Assembly (NCBI GenBank): GCA_900768125.1
Contig: CAAGBS010000064.1
Coordinates: 1-12,172 of the forward strand
Length of the DNA: 12,172 bases
Direction of reading: 5' to 3'
Source: Oscillospiraceae bacterium
GTDB lineage: Bacteria; Bacillota; Clostridia; Oscillospirales; Ruminococcaceae
Both the position numbers and the translations under genes were made by a program. How positions within the stretch are numbered: position 1 is the first letter of the stretch; each line of letters begins with the position of its first letter. Below are positions 1-7,370 of the stretch, piece by piece. Below the pieces are notes generated by a model. The model saw only the letters and a list, made by a program, of their open reading frames with translations, was not told where the DNA came from and searched no databases.

Positions 1-57
1 ATAATGCGCTTCGCTGATTGGCTAATCTCGATTTTTCGTCAGATTGTACAATGAGGA

Positions 58-98
58 GTTGTTGACGGAAGCGATAGCGTTTTCAAGTCAACAACTAG
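58..98. repeat. Nested hairpin insert A within element copy 1
   Basis: This 41-nt segment is present in copy 1 but absent from copy 2, where the flanking bases are directly joined. It has perfect 9-bp arms, GTTGTTGAC at 58-66 and GTCAACAAC at 87-95, around a 20-nt loop, followed by TAG. It looks like a small palindromic unit inserted into the element. Loss from copy 2 is the alternative. Confidence 0.65.
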
Positions 99-109
99 CG
101 ACGCAAGGC

Positions 110-229
110 TGGTCTGTCGTTAGTTTGGCACAAAATGTAACATCGCACTTATAGCAGGCGGTGATATGTTGTGCCAAACTAGCCCCTCTGTCAACTTGCG
201 TTGACACCTCCCCCACCGGGGGAGACCAC
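110..229. repeat. Nested hairpin insert B within element copy 1
   Basis: This 120-nt segment replaces the short loop of the central GCAAGGC/GCCTTGC hairpin of the host element. It is bounded by inverted repeats TGGTCT (110-115) and AGACCA (223-228). Inside are a perfect 13-bp inverted repeat (121-133 with 169-181), a TGTCAAC/GTTGACA hairpin (189-206) and a CTCCCCC/GGGGGAG hairpin (208-224). Its right half, 183-229, recurs at 12121-12166, which marks it as a separate repeat family. Confidence 0.65.
183..229. repeat. GC-rich double-hairpin repeat, copy 1
   Basis: The unit has two hairpins. TGTCAAC-TTGC-GTTGACA is followed by CTCCCCC-ACC-GGGGGAG, then ACCAC. It matches 12121-12166 nearly base for base, apart from one base in the first loop and a few in the second. 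It is an interspersed repeat with no coding content. Confidence 0.75.
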
Positions 230-319
230 GCCTTGCTAGGACGAATTGTGCAAGATGACGGAAAAGATGCAAGCAAGACACGTGCAAAATCCAATAAATG
301 GTCTTTGCGCGGTGTTGCC

Positions 320-3300
320 TTAAATTTTGGTGATGTCGATAAGTTCGATATCGTTGACTGTCTTGTGCATTTCAAGGCAGTCGAGGAGCGCGTTGGCGGT
401 GTCTATCGCAGTGAGGCACGCGATGGAGCGCTCGACAGCCTTGCGGCGCATCTTTACGCTGTCGCGGGAGGGCTGTCTGCCGGTCTCGGAGGTGGAGATA
501 ACATACTGTATCTTGCCGCTCTCGAGAAGCTGTATCACGTCCGGGTTGCCCTTGCCTATCCTGTAGGCGTGGCTCGCAGCTATCATGTTTCTGTTCAGCA
601 CGGAAGCTGTGCCGCTGGTGGCGTATATCTTGAAGCCCAGCTGCTCGAAGCGGCTTGCAATCTCGATTATCTCGTTCTTGTCGCCGTCCTTGACGGAGAT
701 GAGCACGCCGCCCTCGTGGTACAGCTTGTAGCCCGCCGCGATAAGTCCCTTTAACAGCGCCTCGCTGAATGTCTTCGCGATACCGAGGCACTCGCCGGTG
801 GACTTCATCTCAGGACCCAGCTGGTTGTCAACATCGTTCAGCTTCTCGAAGCTGAATACCGGCACCTTGACCGCGATGTAGTCGCCGACAGGATACAGAC
901 CGCTCTTGTAGCCCATGTCCTTCAGCTTAGCGCCGAGGATTATCTTAGTAGCGATGTCCACCATGTTAACGCCTGTAACCTTGCTGATGTACGGCACGGT
1001 TCTGGAGGAACGCGGGTTGACCTCGATTACGAATACCTCGTGGTTGTACACAACGTACTGTATATTCACCAGACCTATGACGTGCAGCGCTTTCGCGAGC
1101 TTCTCGGTGTAGTCGATGATGACGCGCTTGATGTGCTCGGTGAGGGTCTGCGCGGGGTAGATGGAGATGGAGTCGCCGGAGTGGATTCCTGCGCGCTCGA
1201 TGTGCTCCATGATTCCCGGAATGAGGAAGTCCTCGCCGTCGCAGATGGCGTCTACCTCGACCTCGGTGCCCATCATATACTTATCGATGAGCACGGGGTT
1301 CTCCAGCTTGTGGCTGGTGATGATGGTCATATACTCGGTGACGTCGCTGTCGCAGTGCGCGATTATCATGTTCTGACCGCCGAGAACGTAGGACGGACGG
1401 AGCAGCACCGGATAGCCCAGTTCGTTGGCAGCCTTGAGCGCTTCATCGGTGGTGAATACTGTAGTTCCCTTCGGGCGCGGAATATTGCACTTCTCGAGCA
1501 GTTCGTCGAACAGCTCTCTGTCCTCCGCCGCGTCAACGTCAGCCGCAGAAGTACCCAGAATGCGCACGCCGAGCTGGGTCAGGTGCTTTATCAGCTTTAT
1601 CGCGGTCTGACCGCCGAACTGAACTACAACGCCGTAGGGCTTCTCGGTCGCGATGAGGGCTTCAACGTCCTCCTTGGTGAGCGGGTCGAAATACAGTCTG
1701 TCGCCGGTGTCAAAGTCGGTGGAAACGGTCTCCGGGTTGTTGTTGCAGATTATCGCTTCGCAGCCCTCTTCTTTCAGCGTCCATACGCAGTGTACCGAGC
1801 AGTAGTCGAACTCGATGCCCTGACCTATTCTGATAGGACCGGAGCCGAATACGATGACTTTCTTCTTGTCGGTGGGGTGCTGCTCGATGAACTCCGCCGC
1901 TTCATTCTCGCGGTCGAACGTATTGTAGAAGTAGGGGGTGCTTGCTGAGAACTCAGCCGCGCAGGTATCAACCATCTTGTAGACCGCAAGGCGGCGCTCC
2001 TTTATCTTCTGACCGGAAATGCGCTCGATGGTGCTGTCGAGGTAGCAGTACTTCTTCGCCATGTCGTACTTTTCCTGGGTCAGCTCGCCTTCCGCCAGCC
2101 ACTTTTCAAGCTGTACAAGGTTGTTCAGCTTGCTGATGAACCACTTGTCTATCTTCGTGATGTCGTGGATAACGTCAACGGAAATGCCGCGCTTAAGCGC
2201 TTCGAATACGCAGAACGAGCGGTCAACGTCGATGTCCTCCAGCTTTTTGAGGACTTCCTCGTCGGTGAACTTCGTAAAGTCCTCCTTGGTCATGGTGTCC
2301 ATGCCAAGCTCGATGGAACGGACTGCTTTCATCATGCCGGCCTCGAAGCTGGGAGCGATTGCCATTATCTCGCCGGTAGCCTTCATCTGAGTGCCGAGGG
2401 TCTTCTTCGCGTAAACGAACTTGTCGAACGGCCACTTCGGGAACTTTACTACCAGGTAGTCGAGCGCAGGCTCGAAGCACGCGTAGGTCTTGCCCGTGAC
2501 CTGATTTACTATCTCGTCCAGCGTGTAGCCTACGGCGATCCTTGCCGCTACCTTTGCGATAGGATATCCTGTCGCCTTGGAAGCCAGCGCGGAGGAACGC
2601 GAAACTCTCGGGTTTACCTCGATCACGGCGTAGTCGAAGCTGTCGGGCTTCAGCGCGAACTGGCAGTTGCAGCCGCCCTCGACTTTCAGTTCCTGAATGA
2701 TATTGATAGCCGCAGTACGCAGCATCTGATATTCCTTATCGGCGAGCGTTACGCAGGGAGCGACAACAATCGAGTCGCCGGTGTGAACGCCGACCGGGTC
2801 GAAGTTCTCCATGGAGCAGACGGTGATAACATTGCCCTTGCTGTCGCGCATTACCTCAAACTCTATCTCTTTCCAGCCGGAGATGCACTTCTCGACCAGT
2901 ATCTGCGTGATAGGCGAAAGGCGCAGTCCGTTGGTAGCTATCTCATGGAGTTCCTCGGGGGTCTGCGCGATACCGCCGCCGGTGCCGCCCAGCGTGAACG
3001 CAGGTCTTACGATAACGGGGTAGTGAATGACCTCGGCAAAGTCCATTGCGTCCTCGACAGTCTCAACGACCTTTGAGGGAATGCAGGGCTGACCTATCTT
3101 CTCCATCGTGTCCTTGAACGCCTGTCTGTCCTCTGCCTTGTGGATAGTCTCGGGGTTGGAGCCGAGCAGCTTTACATTGTGCTCCGCGAGGAATCCGCAT
3201 TCCGCAAGCTCCATCGAGAGCGTCAGACCGGTCTGACCGCCGAGGTTAGAGAGCACGCTGTCCGGCTTCTCTATCTCGATAACACGCTTTACGACATCAA

Positions 3301-3511
3301 GTGTCAGCGGCTCGATGTAGATTTTGTCCGCCATATGCTTGTCCGTCATGATGGTAGCCGGGTTGGAGTTGATGAGGACTACCTCCAGACCCTCCTGCTT
3401 CAATGCGCGGCACGCCTGGGTGCCCGCGTAGTCGAACTCGGCAGCCTGTCCGATGACGATAGGACCGGAGCCTATAACCAGTACTTTCTTGATATCACTT
3501 CTTAACGGCAT
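320..3511 (-). CDS. carB: Carbamoyl-phosphate synthase large subunit
   Basis: CarB uses ammonia delivered by CarA, bicarbonate and two ATP to make carbamoyl phosphate for pyrimidine and arginine synthesis in the cytoplasm. The 1063-residue length is typical. Two homologous ATP-grasp halves are visible. The first starts near residue 8 with GSGPIVIGQAAEFDY and has R129, R169, E215 and an IEVNPR motif at 298-302. The second starts near 551 with GSGPIRIGQGIEFDY and has R705 and IEVNPR at 829-833. Residues from about 935 to the end form the MGS-like allosteric domain, where UMP and similar effectors bind in the family. The ATG overlaps the end of carA by 10 nt and has a GGAGGG ribosome site within carA, so the two are probably translationally coupled. 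The TAA stop abuts the right end of a palindromic repeat. Confidence 0.98.
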   Translation of the reverse strand: MPLRSDIKKVLVIGSGPIVIGQAAEFDYAGTQACRALKQEGLEVVLINSNPATIMTDKHMADKIYIEPLTLDVVKRVIEIEKPDSVLSNLGGQTGLTLSMELAECGFLAEHNVKLLGSNPETIHKAEDRQAFKDTMEKIGQPCIPSKVVETVEDAMDFAEVIHYPVIVRPAFTLGGTGGGIAQTPEELHEIATNGLRLSPITQILVEKCISGWKEIEFEVMRDSKGNVITVCSMENFDPVGVHTGDSIVVAPCVTLADKEYQMLRTAAINIIQELKVEGGCNCQFALKPDSFDYAVIEVNPRVSRSSALASKATGYPIAKVAARIAVGYTLDEIVNQVTGKTYACFEPALDYLVVKFPKWPFDKFVYAKKTLGTQMKATGEIMAIAPSFEAGMMKAVRSIELGMDTMTKEDFTKFTDEEVLKKLEDIDVDRSFCVFEALKRGISVDVIHDITKIDKWFISKLNNLVQLEKWLAEGELTQEKYDMAKKYCYLDSTIERISGQKIKERRLAVYKMVDTCAAEFSASTPYFYNTFDRENEAAEFIEQHPTDKKKVIVFGSGPIRIGQGIEFDYCSVHCVWTLKEEGCEAIICNNNPETVSTDFDTGDRLYFDPLTKEDVEALIATEKPYGVVVQFGGQTAIKLIKHLTQLGVRILGTSAADVDAAEDRELFDELLEKCNIPRPKGTTVFTTDEALKAANELGYPVLLRPSYVLGGQNMIIAHCDSDVTEYMTIITSHKLENPVLIDKYMMGTEVEVDAICDGEDFLIPGIMEHIERAGIHSGDSISIYPAQTLTEHIKRVIIDYTEKLAKALHVIGLVNIQYVVYNHEVFVIEVNPRSSRTVPYISKVTGVNMVDIATKIILGAKLKDMGYKSGLYPVGDYIAVKVPVFSFEKLNDVDNQLGPEMKSTGECLGIAKTFSEALLKGLIAAGYKLYHEGGVLISVKDGDKNEIIEIASRFEQLGFKIYATSGTASVLNRNMIAASHAYRIGKGNPDVIQLLESGKIQYVISTSETGRQPSRDSVKMRRKAVERSIACLTAIDTANALLDCLEMHKTVNDIELIDITKI

Positions 3512-4605
3512 GACTTTTTACCCTCCATCAGCTCAATAAACTCGTCGAACAGGTACGCGGTGTCCTTCGGGCCGCCGCATGCCTCCGGGTGGAACTGCAC
3601 CGTGAACGCGGGCGCGTTGTGGTAGCGAACGCCCTCGCAGGTGCCGTCGTTGCCGTTGACGTGGCTTACCTCGCCCGCCTCGGCGGGAACGCTGCCGCTT
3701 ACGACCGCATAACCGTGGTTCTGGGAAGTGATGAACGTTCTGTCAAGCGCGAGGTCCTTTACCGGCTGGTTGCCGCCGCGGTGGCCGTATTTCAGCTTTT
3801 CGGTCTTAGCGCCGTTCGCGAGCGCCAGCAGCTGATGTCCGAGGCAGATGCCGAACGTGGGTATCTGCGCCGGTATAAGGTCGTGGAGGGTCCGGATAGC
3901 TTCGGTGTTGTCGGCGGGGTCGCCTGGGCCGTTGGAAAGCATTATGCCGTCGGGATTCAGCGCCTTTATCTCGTCAGCGGTGGAGTTCCACGGCATTACT
4001 GTGACGTTGCAGCCGCGCTTTACCAGTTCGCGGCGGATATTGAACTTGTAGCCGTAGTCCATCAGCACAACGTTGAACTTCGCATTCTCTGCGGGGTAGT
4101 ACTCCTTAGCCTTTACGCTGACTTTCGGGACCACTTTTCCGACATTATACGCACGGATCTGCGCGAGAAGCGCTTCCTTGTCGAAGTCGCCGTGAACTAT
4201 CGCGCCGTTCATTACGCCGCTCTCGCGGATTATCTTAGTGAGGTGGCGGGTGTCGATATCGTAGATACCGATGATGTTGTACTTCTTCAGATAGCTGTCA
4301 AGGTCGCCCTCGCAGCGGAAGTTTGACGGGTCCTCGCAGTGCTCTCTTACGATGTAGCCGCTGACCACGCTTCCGTTGGACTCGGGGTCGATGGAGTTCA
4401 CACCGTAGTTGCCGATGAGCGGGAAAGTCTGGGTGACTATCTGTCCGCAGTAGCTCGGGTCGGTGAGGGTCTCCTGATAACCCACCATCGCCGTGGTGAA
4501 AACTATCTCGCCCACAACGGAGCCGTCAGCGCCGAATGCCCTGCCCCCGAACTCTGTGCCGTCCGCAAGAATGAGCGTCGCTTTCTTTTTGTTCTCGAAT
4601 ATCAT
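3502..4605 (-). CDS. carA: Carbamoyl-phosphate synthase small subunit, glutamine amidotransferase
   Basis: CarA hydrolyses glutamine and channels ammonia to CarB. The 367-residue protein has the usual N-terminal CarA-specific domain (about 1-170) and a C-terminal class I glutamine amidotransferase domain (about 177-360). The nucleophile C254 lies in GICLGHQ, and H339 and E341 lie in QFHPEA, completing the triad. GHRGGNQPV (275-282) and SQNHGYAV (294-301) are further family signatures. The ATG follows a strong GGAGGAG site with 5-6 nt spacing. The gene ends inside the start of carB. Upstream, about 100 nt of leader with small GC hairpins separates it from the repeat that follows pyrF, and no convincing promoter was seen there. 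carA could be read from the pyrF transcript or from its own weak promoter. Confidence 0.97.
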   Translation of the reverse strand: MIFENKKKATLILADGTEFGGRAFGADGSVVGEIVFTTAMVGYQETLTDPSYCGQIVTQTFPLIGNYGVNSIDPESNGSVVSGYIVREHCEDPSNFRCEGDLDSYLKKYNIIGIYDIDTRHLTKIIRESGVMNGAIVHGDFDKEALLAQIRAYNVGKVVPKVSVKAKEYYPAENAKFNVVLMDYGYKFNIRRELVKRGCNVTVMPWNSTADEIKALNPDGIMLSNGPGDPADNTEAIRTLHDLIPAQIPTFGICLGHQLLALANGAKTEKLKYGHRGGNQPVKDLALDRTFITSQNHGYAVVSGSVPAEAGEVSHVNGNDGTCEGVRYHNAPAFTVQFHPEACGGPKDTAYLFDEFIELMEGKKSCR

Positions 4606-4708
4606 TTCTTCTCCTCCATGTACTGGTTTATAACTGTATCACGGGACTCCCTTTACACGCGGGACGGTCGCCCGCCCCACGTGGTTTATCTCTATTATGG
4701 GTGTTCTT

Positions 4709-4882
4709 AGGCAATACCGCATAATTATTGTCGTATGATTGCGCAGTCAGATTTTTCGTCAGATTGTACAACGAGGACGACGCAAGGCTGTCGCCTTGCT
4801 AGGACGAATTGTGCAATATGACGGAAAAGATGCAAGCAAGCATGCGGCAAAGGCGCTAGCCGGTAATTGTGCGGTGTTGCCT
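4709..4882. mobile_element. MITE-like palindromic element, copy 2 (complete)
   Basis: This 174-bp element is bounded by 19-bp terminal inverted repeats with two mismatches: AGGCAATACCGCATAATTA at 4709-4727 and its partner at 4864-4882. Inner arms (4752-4771 with 4809-4828) and a central hairpin GCAAGGC-TGTC-GCCTTGC (4784-4801) make almost the whole unit foldable. It lies between the pyrF stop codon (4883-4885) and the carA leader. No clean target duplication is obvious: the left flank ends CTT and the right flank begins TTA. There is no transposase frame. As RNA it could act as a stabilising or partly terminating 3' structure for pyrF, which is inference. Confidence 0.75.
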
Positions 4883-5818
4883 TTACTTTGTAATTGTTAT
4901 CTTTCCTACTATTCCCATGATCTCGTCTCTCATGCGGATAGCTTCGCGGCGGGCCGCCTCTGCGTACTCGCGCTCGTCGCACTTCTCTTTCTGGTATGCG
5001 CACATGATTCCTCTGGAACTGTTTACGATACCGCCGAGACCGTTCTTATCGAACGCGCCTGCGATATCCTTTGCGCCAGCGCCCTGAGCGCCGTAGCCCG
5101 GGATAAGGAAGAAGGTGGTCGGAAGCACGTCGCGGAGGTACTTCAGCTGCTCGGGATATGTAGCGCCGACTACAGCGCCGACTCCGGAGTAACCGTAAAC
5201 GCCGGGGAGGTCTTCGCCCCACTTCTCGCACATGTGACCCATGGTCTCGTAGATGGTCATGCCGTCTATCTTCTTGTCCTGAAGCTCGCCTGAGCTGGGG
5301 TTGGAGGTCTTCACCAGGACGAAAATACCCTTGTCGTTGTCGCGGCAGGTCGCGAGAAGCGGCTTGATGCCGTCGCTTCCGAGGTAGCCGTTGACGGTCA
5401 GCGCGTCGCCGAGGAACGGCTCGTAGGTCTCGCTGCCAACCTGCACCTTGCCGAGGTGAGCCGCAGCGTATGCTTCCATCGTGGTGCCGATGTCGTTGCG
5501 CTTGCCGTCGGTGATGACGTACATTCCCTTGCTGCGCGCGTACTCCTGGGTCTTATAGAGGGTCTTCACGCCAGCCGGACCGTACATCTCGTAGTAAGCC
5601 GCCTGGGGCTTTACTGCGGGGACTATATCGTACAGCGCGTCGATAAGCCCCTTGTTGAACTCCAGCAGAGCCTTTGCCGCGCCCTTGAGGGTCTCGCCGT
5701 ACTTTTCGAAGCACTTCTCCTTGATGTACTCCGGAACGTATGCAAGTTTGGGGTCAAGTCCTGCAACGGAGGGATTCTGGGTCTTTTCGATCTTTTCGAT
5801 GAGTCTGTCGAGTGACAT
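4883..5818 (-). CDS. pyrF: Orotidine 5'-phosphate decarboxylase (longer, type 2 form)
   Basis: PyrF decarboxylates OMP to UMP, the last step of de novo UMP synthesis, as a cytoplasmic TIM-barrel dimer. At 311 residues it fits the longer type 2 subfamily rather than the short form of about 240 residues. Visible motifs are GLDP at 20-23 and K70 in VKPQ. The catalytic Asp-Lys-Asp cluster is D104, K106 and D109 in DGKRNDIG. The phosphate-binding stretch is PGYGAQG at 240-246, with NSSRG at 266-270. The ATG has AAAGGAAG about 6 nt upstream. Bases just upstream repeat the last codons of pyrC (5838-5871), which suggests pyrF once followed pyrC directly. The TAA stop abuts the palindromic element that separates it from carA. 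Confidence 0.96.
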   Translation of the reverse strand: MSLDRLIEKIEKTQNPSVAGLDPKLAYVPEYIKEKCFEKYGETLKGAAKALLEFNKGLIDALYDIVPAVKPQAAYYEMYGPAGVKTLYKTQEYARSKGMYVITDGKRNDIGTTMEAYAAAHLGKVQVGSETYEPFLGDALTVNGYLGSDGIKPLLATCRDNDKGIFVLVKTSNPSSGELQDKKIDGMTIYETMGHMCEKWGEDLPGVYGYSGVGAVVGATYPEQLKYLRDVLPTTFFLIPGYGAQGAGAKDIAGAFDKNGLGGIVNSSRGIMCAYQKEKCDEREYAEAARREAIRMRDEIMGIVGKITITK

Positions 5819-5837
5819 GTATTTCTTCCTTTCTATC

Positions 5838-5871
5838 TCAGTCTATGCCATCGGTATGTAGACATAAACTA
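5838..5871. repeat. Duplicated remnant of the pyrC 3' end upstream of pyrF
   Basis: The 20 bases at 5838-5857 are identical to 6055-6074, which encode the last codons and stop of pyrC. Homology resumes at 5864-5871 (ATAAACTA, equal to 6073-6080) after a short insertion that makes the inverted repeat TATGTAGACATA (5855-5866). The remnant lies directly upstream of the pyrF ribosome site and is not translated as part of pyrC. Confidence 0.8.
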
Positions 5872-5916
5872 CAATAATAAAGCTTCATATGCCCGCGAAG
5901 CGGGCTTTTGAAATCC

Positions 5917-5949
5917 GTTTTTTGCCGCGGGTCTCCCGGGGCAAAAAAC
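5917..5949. repeat. Long palindrome with T6/A6 outer arms
   Basis: The arms GTTTTTTGCC (5917-5926) and GGCAAAAAAC (5940-5949) are perfectly complementary. The inner CGGG-TCT-CCCG extends the stem with one mismatched pair. Neither strand has a U-run after the stem, so a simple terminator is unlikely. It could form a cruciform or a stable RNA hairpin in the pyrF leader. Confidence 0.6.
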
Positions 5950-6021
5950 ACTTCTATCTGCACAAGTGTGCGGACTGGCGGCGCAGCCGACAGGACGTGC
6001 GCGCAGGGCAGATGCTCGGCG

Positions 6022-6045
6022 AAAAAGCTGCTTCAGCAGCTTTTT
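6022..6045 (-). terminator. Intrinsic terminator downstream of pyrC
   Basis: Read on the minus strand, AGCTGC-TGAA-GCAGCT is followed by a run of T (6026 down to 6022), about 10-30 nt past the pyrC stop. The A-run on the other side makes it symmetrical, so it could act in both directions. It should end most pyrR-pyrC transcripts before pyrF. Strength was judged by eye only. Confidence 0.65.
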
Positions 6046-6054
6046 TGACGTTCT

Positions 6055-6080
6055 TCAGTCTATGCCATCGGTATAAACTA
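6055..6080. repeat. pyrC 3' end, parent copy of the duplication
   Basis: These 26 bases cover the final codons and TGA stop of pyrC. They recur at 5838-5871 with a short internal insertion. Because this copy is in frame with the gene, it is the functional one. Confidence 0.78.
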
Positions 6081-7332
6081 TTTTTCCGTCTAATACTGTG
6101 TACTTTACCCTGCCTTTGAGGGTCATTCCCTTGAAGCAGGTGTTCTTCGACTTAGAATGTAGCTTCGACGGGTCTACCACCCACTCCTCGTTCGGGTCGA
6201 AAATGCATATATCCGCGATATCGCCGGGTCTCAGCGAGCCGCCGGGTATCGAGAGTATCCGCCTCGGATTCACGCACATCAGCGTTACTATGCGCTGCAG
6301 CGATATTTTACCGGTGTGGTACAGCGCGGTCAGGGTCGCCGCAAGCGACGTCTCCAGTCCGACAACGCCGTTGGGCGCCTTTTCAAAGTCCGCCTTTTCC
6401 TCCGGCGCGTGGGGCGCGTGGTCGGTGATTATGCAGTCGATGGTGCCGTCTATAACGCCCTCGGTTATCGCCTGCACGTCAGCTTCGGTGCGGAGCGGGG
6501 GGTTCATTCTGTAGTCCGCGTCGCGGCTTCTCAGAAGCTCGTCCGTCAGCATAAAGTAGTGCGGGGCGGTCTCGCAGGTCACCATCGTGCCGAATCTAGC
6601 CGCCGTGCGAATGTTCTGCATGCTCTGCGCGGTGGAAACGTGCGCGATGTGTATCGGCACCTCCAGGTCAGCCGCAAGCGTTATCTCGCGCTCTGTTATT
6701 ATATCCTCGCTGAGCCTGTGAATACCCTTTACGCCGAGTTCCTTCGACACCTCGCCGTAGTTCATGATTCCGCCGTTGACTATATCCAGATCCTCACAGT
6801 GGGATATCACTTTCATTCCCGCGTAGTGAGCCTTCACCATCGCTTCCGCCATTATGCGGGCGTTCTTCACGGGTCTGCCGTCGTCGGAGACCGCCACGCA
6901 GCCCGCCTTGTGAAGTTCCTCAAAATCGCACATCTCAACGCCGCCCAGCCCCTTGGTGATACTGCCGACCGGGTAAACGCGGGTCTTCGCTTTCTTCGCC
7001 TTTTCAAGAATGTAATGCACCGTTTCTGCATTGTCTATAGTGGGGTTGGTGTTCGGCATGCACGCTACCGCAGTCACGCCGCCAGCCGCAGCCGCATTGC
7101 CGCCGGTGATGATATCCTCCTTGTGGGTCTGACCCGGATCGCGGAAATGCACATGCATATCGCAAATTCCCGGAATGACCGTCAGCCCTGTGCAGTCAAC
7201 GGTCTGCGCCTGCGGTGCGGAGAGGTCTTCTCCCACATCGCGTATCCGATTATCATGGATAAGGATATCCGCCTTTCCCTCGAAGCCGCTGGCGCTGTCA
7301 ACCACATATCCGTTTTTCAGTAATAAGTCCAT
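6055..7332 (-). CDS. pyrC: Dihydroorotase, class I
   Basis: PyrC is a cytoplasmic amidohydrolase that cyclises N-carbamoyl-aspartate to dihydroorotate, the third step of UMP synthesis. The 425-residue length fits class I bacterial enzymes. Metal ligands H60 and H62 lie in HVHFRDPG (60-67). D151 in SDDG, H178 in SHCED, H231 in HVST and D304 in TDHAPH complete the usual binuclear zinc site. The chosen ATG gives MDLLLKNG, has GGAGGG 5 nt upstream and leaves 38 nt after pyrR. An in-frame ATG at 7386 would overlap pyrR and adds residues atypical of the family. pyrC is most likely cotranscribed with pyrR and followed by a terminator. Its last codons are duplicated 217 bp downstream. Confidence 0.97.
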   Translation of the reverse strand: MDLLLKNGYVVDSASGFEGKADILIHDNRIRDVGEDLSAPQAQTVDCTGLTVIPGICDMHVHFRDPGQTHKEDIITGGNAAAAGGVTAVACMPNTNPTIDNAETVHYILEKAKKAKTRVYPVGSITKGLGGVEMCDFEELHKAGCVAVSDDGRPVKNARIMAEAMVKAHYAGMKVISHCEDLDIVNGGIMNYGEVSKELGVKGIHRLSEDIITEREITLAADLEVPIHIAHVSTAQSMQNIRTAARFGTMVTCETAPHYFMLTDELLRSRDADYRMNPPLRTEADVQAITEGVIDGTIDCIITDHAPHAPEEKADFEKAPNGVVGLETSLAATLTALYHTGKISLQRIVTLMCVNPRRILSIPGGSLRPGDIADICIFDPNEEWVVDPSKLHSKSKNTCFKGMTLKGRVKYTVLDGKIVYTDGID

Positions 7333-7370
7333 TCTGCCCTCCTTGTGTTTTCTGTATGGTAAAATTCCCA

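Larger units (their letters stand above)
1..320. mobile_element. MITE-like palindromic element, copy 1 (left end cut by window, carries two nested inserts)
   Basis: This non-coding stretch matches the element at 4709-4882. Shared blocks are 31-57, 99-111, 230-277 and the right end 306-320. The inner arms 32-51 and 247-266 are imperfect inverted repeats (about 16 of 20 pair), and GCAAGGC (103-109) pairs with GCCTTGC (230-236). Removing the two inserts (58-98 and 110-229) leaves 159 nt, against 162 nt for the matching part of copy 2, so base 1 lies about 12-14 nt inside the left end. The right terminal repeat runs into the carB stop codon. No open frame here resembles a protein, so any mobility would depend on a transposase elsewhere. 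The MITE label is inference from size, terminal repeats and copy number. Confidence 0.72.
5872..6054. repeat. Inserted segment between pyrC and pyrF, rich in hairpins
   Basis: This 183-bp non-coding stretch lies between the two copies of the pyrC 3' end. In order it holds a GCCCGC-GAA-GCGGGC hairpin followed by TTTT on the plus strand (5891-5909) and a long palindrome (5917-5949). Short stems GCACA/TGTGC and CGGC/GCCG follow at about 5960-5990, and then a terminator (6022-6045). No protein is apparent and no good promoter for pyrF was found on the minus strand. It looks like a composite repeat inserted into an ancestral pyrC-pyrF junction. Confidence 0.55.

Noticed and set aside
1..320. CRISPR array or tandem repeat array
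   Set aside because: The repeats are inverted and nested, with no regular spacers or repeated direct units.
161..754. Plus-strand open frame covering the left element and the carB 3' end
   Set aside because: Most of it is antisense to the well-supported carB and the product resembles no protein family. High G+C in carB third positions creates such frames.
1040..1948. Long plus-strand open frame (about 300 codons) inside carB, and a similar one at 2165-3076
   Set aside because: Both are antisense to conserved CarB ATP-grasp sequence, lack a convincing ribosome site, and have Val/Leu/Arg-rich products typical of reverse-strand shadows.
4636..4645. PyrR-site-like AGUCCCGUGA in the carA leader as a second attenuator
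   Set aside because: The stem closing the loop does not pair well and no terminator with a U-run lies between it and carA. Six-base loops of this pattern arise often by chance.
5917..5949. Long palindrome before pyrF as a rho-independent terminator
   Set aside because: The T and A runs lie within the stem and no U-run follows on either strand.
6316..7323. Plus-strand open frame of 335 codons within pyrC
   Set aside because: It is fully antisense to a dihydroorotase with all metal ligands intact, and its product has no recognisable motif.
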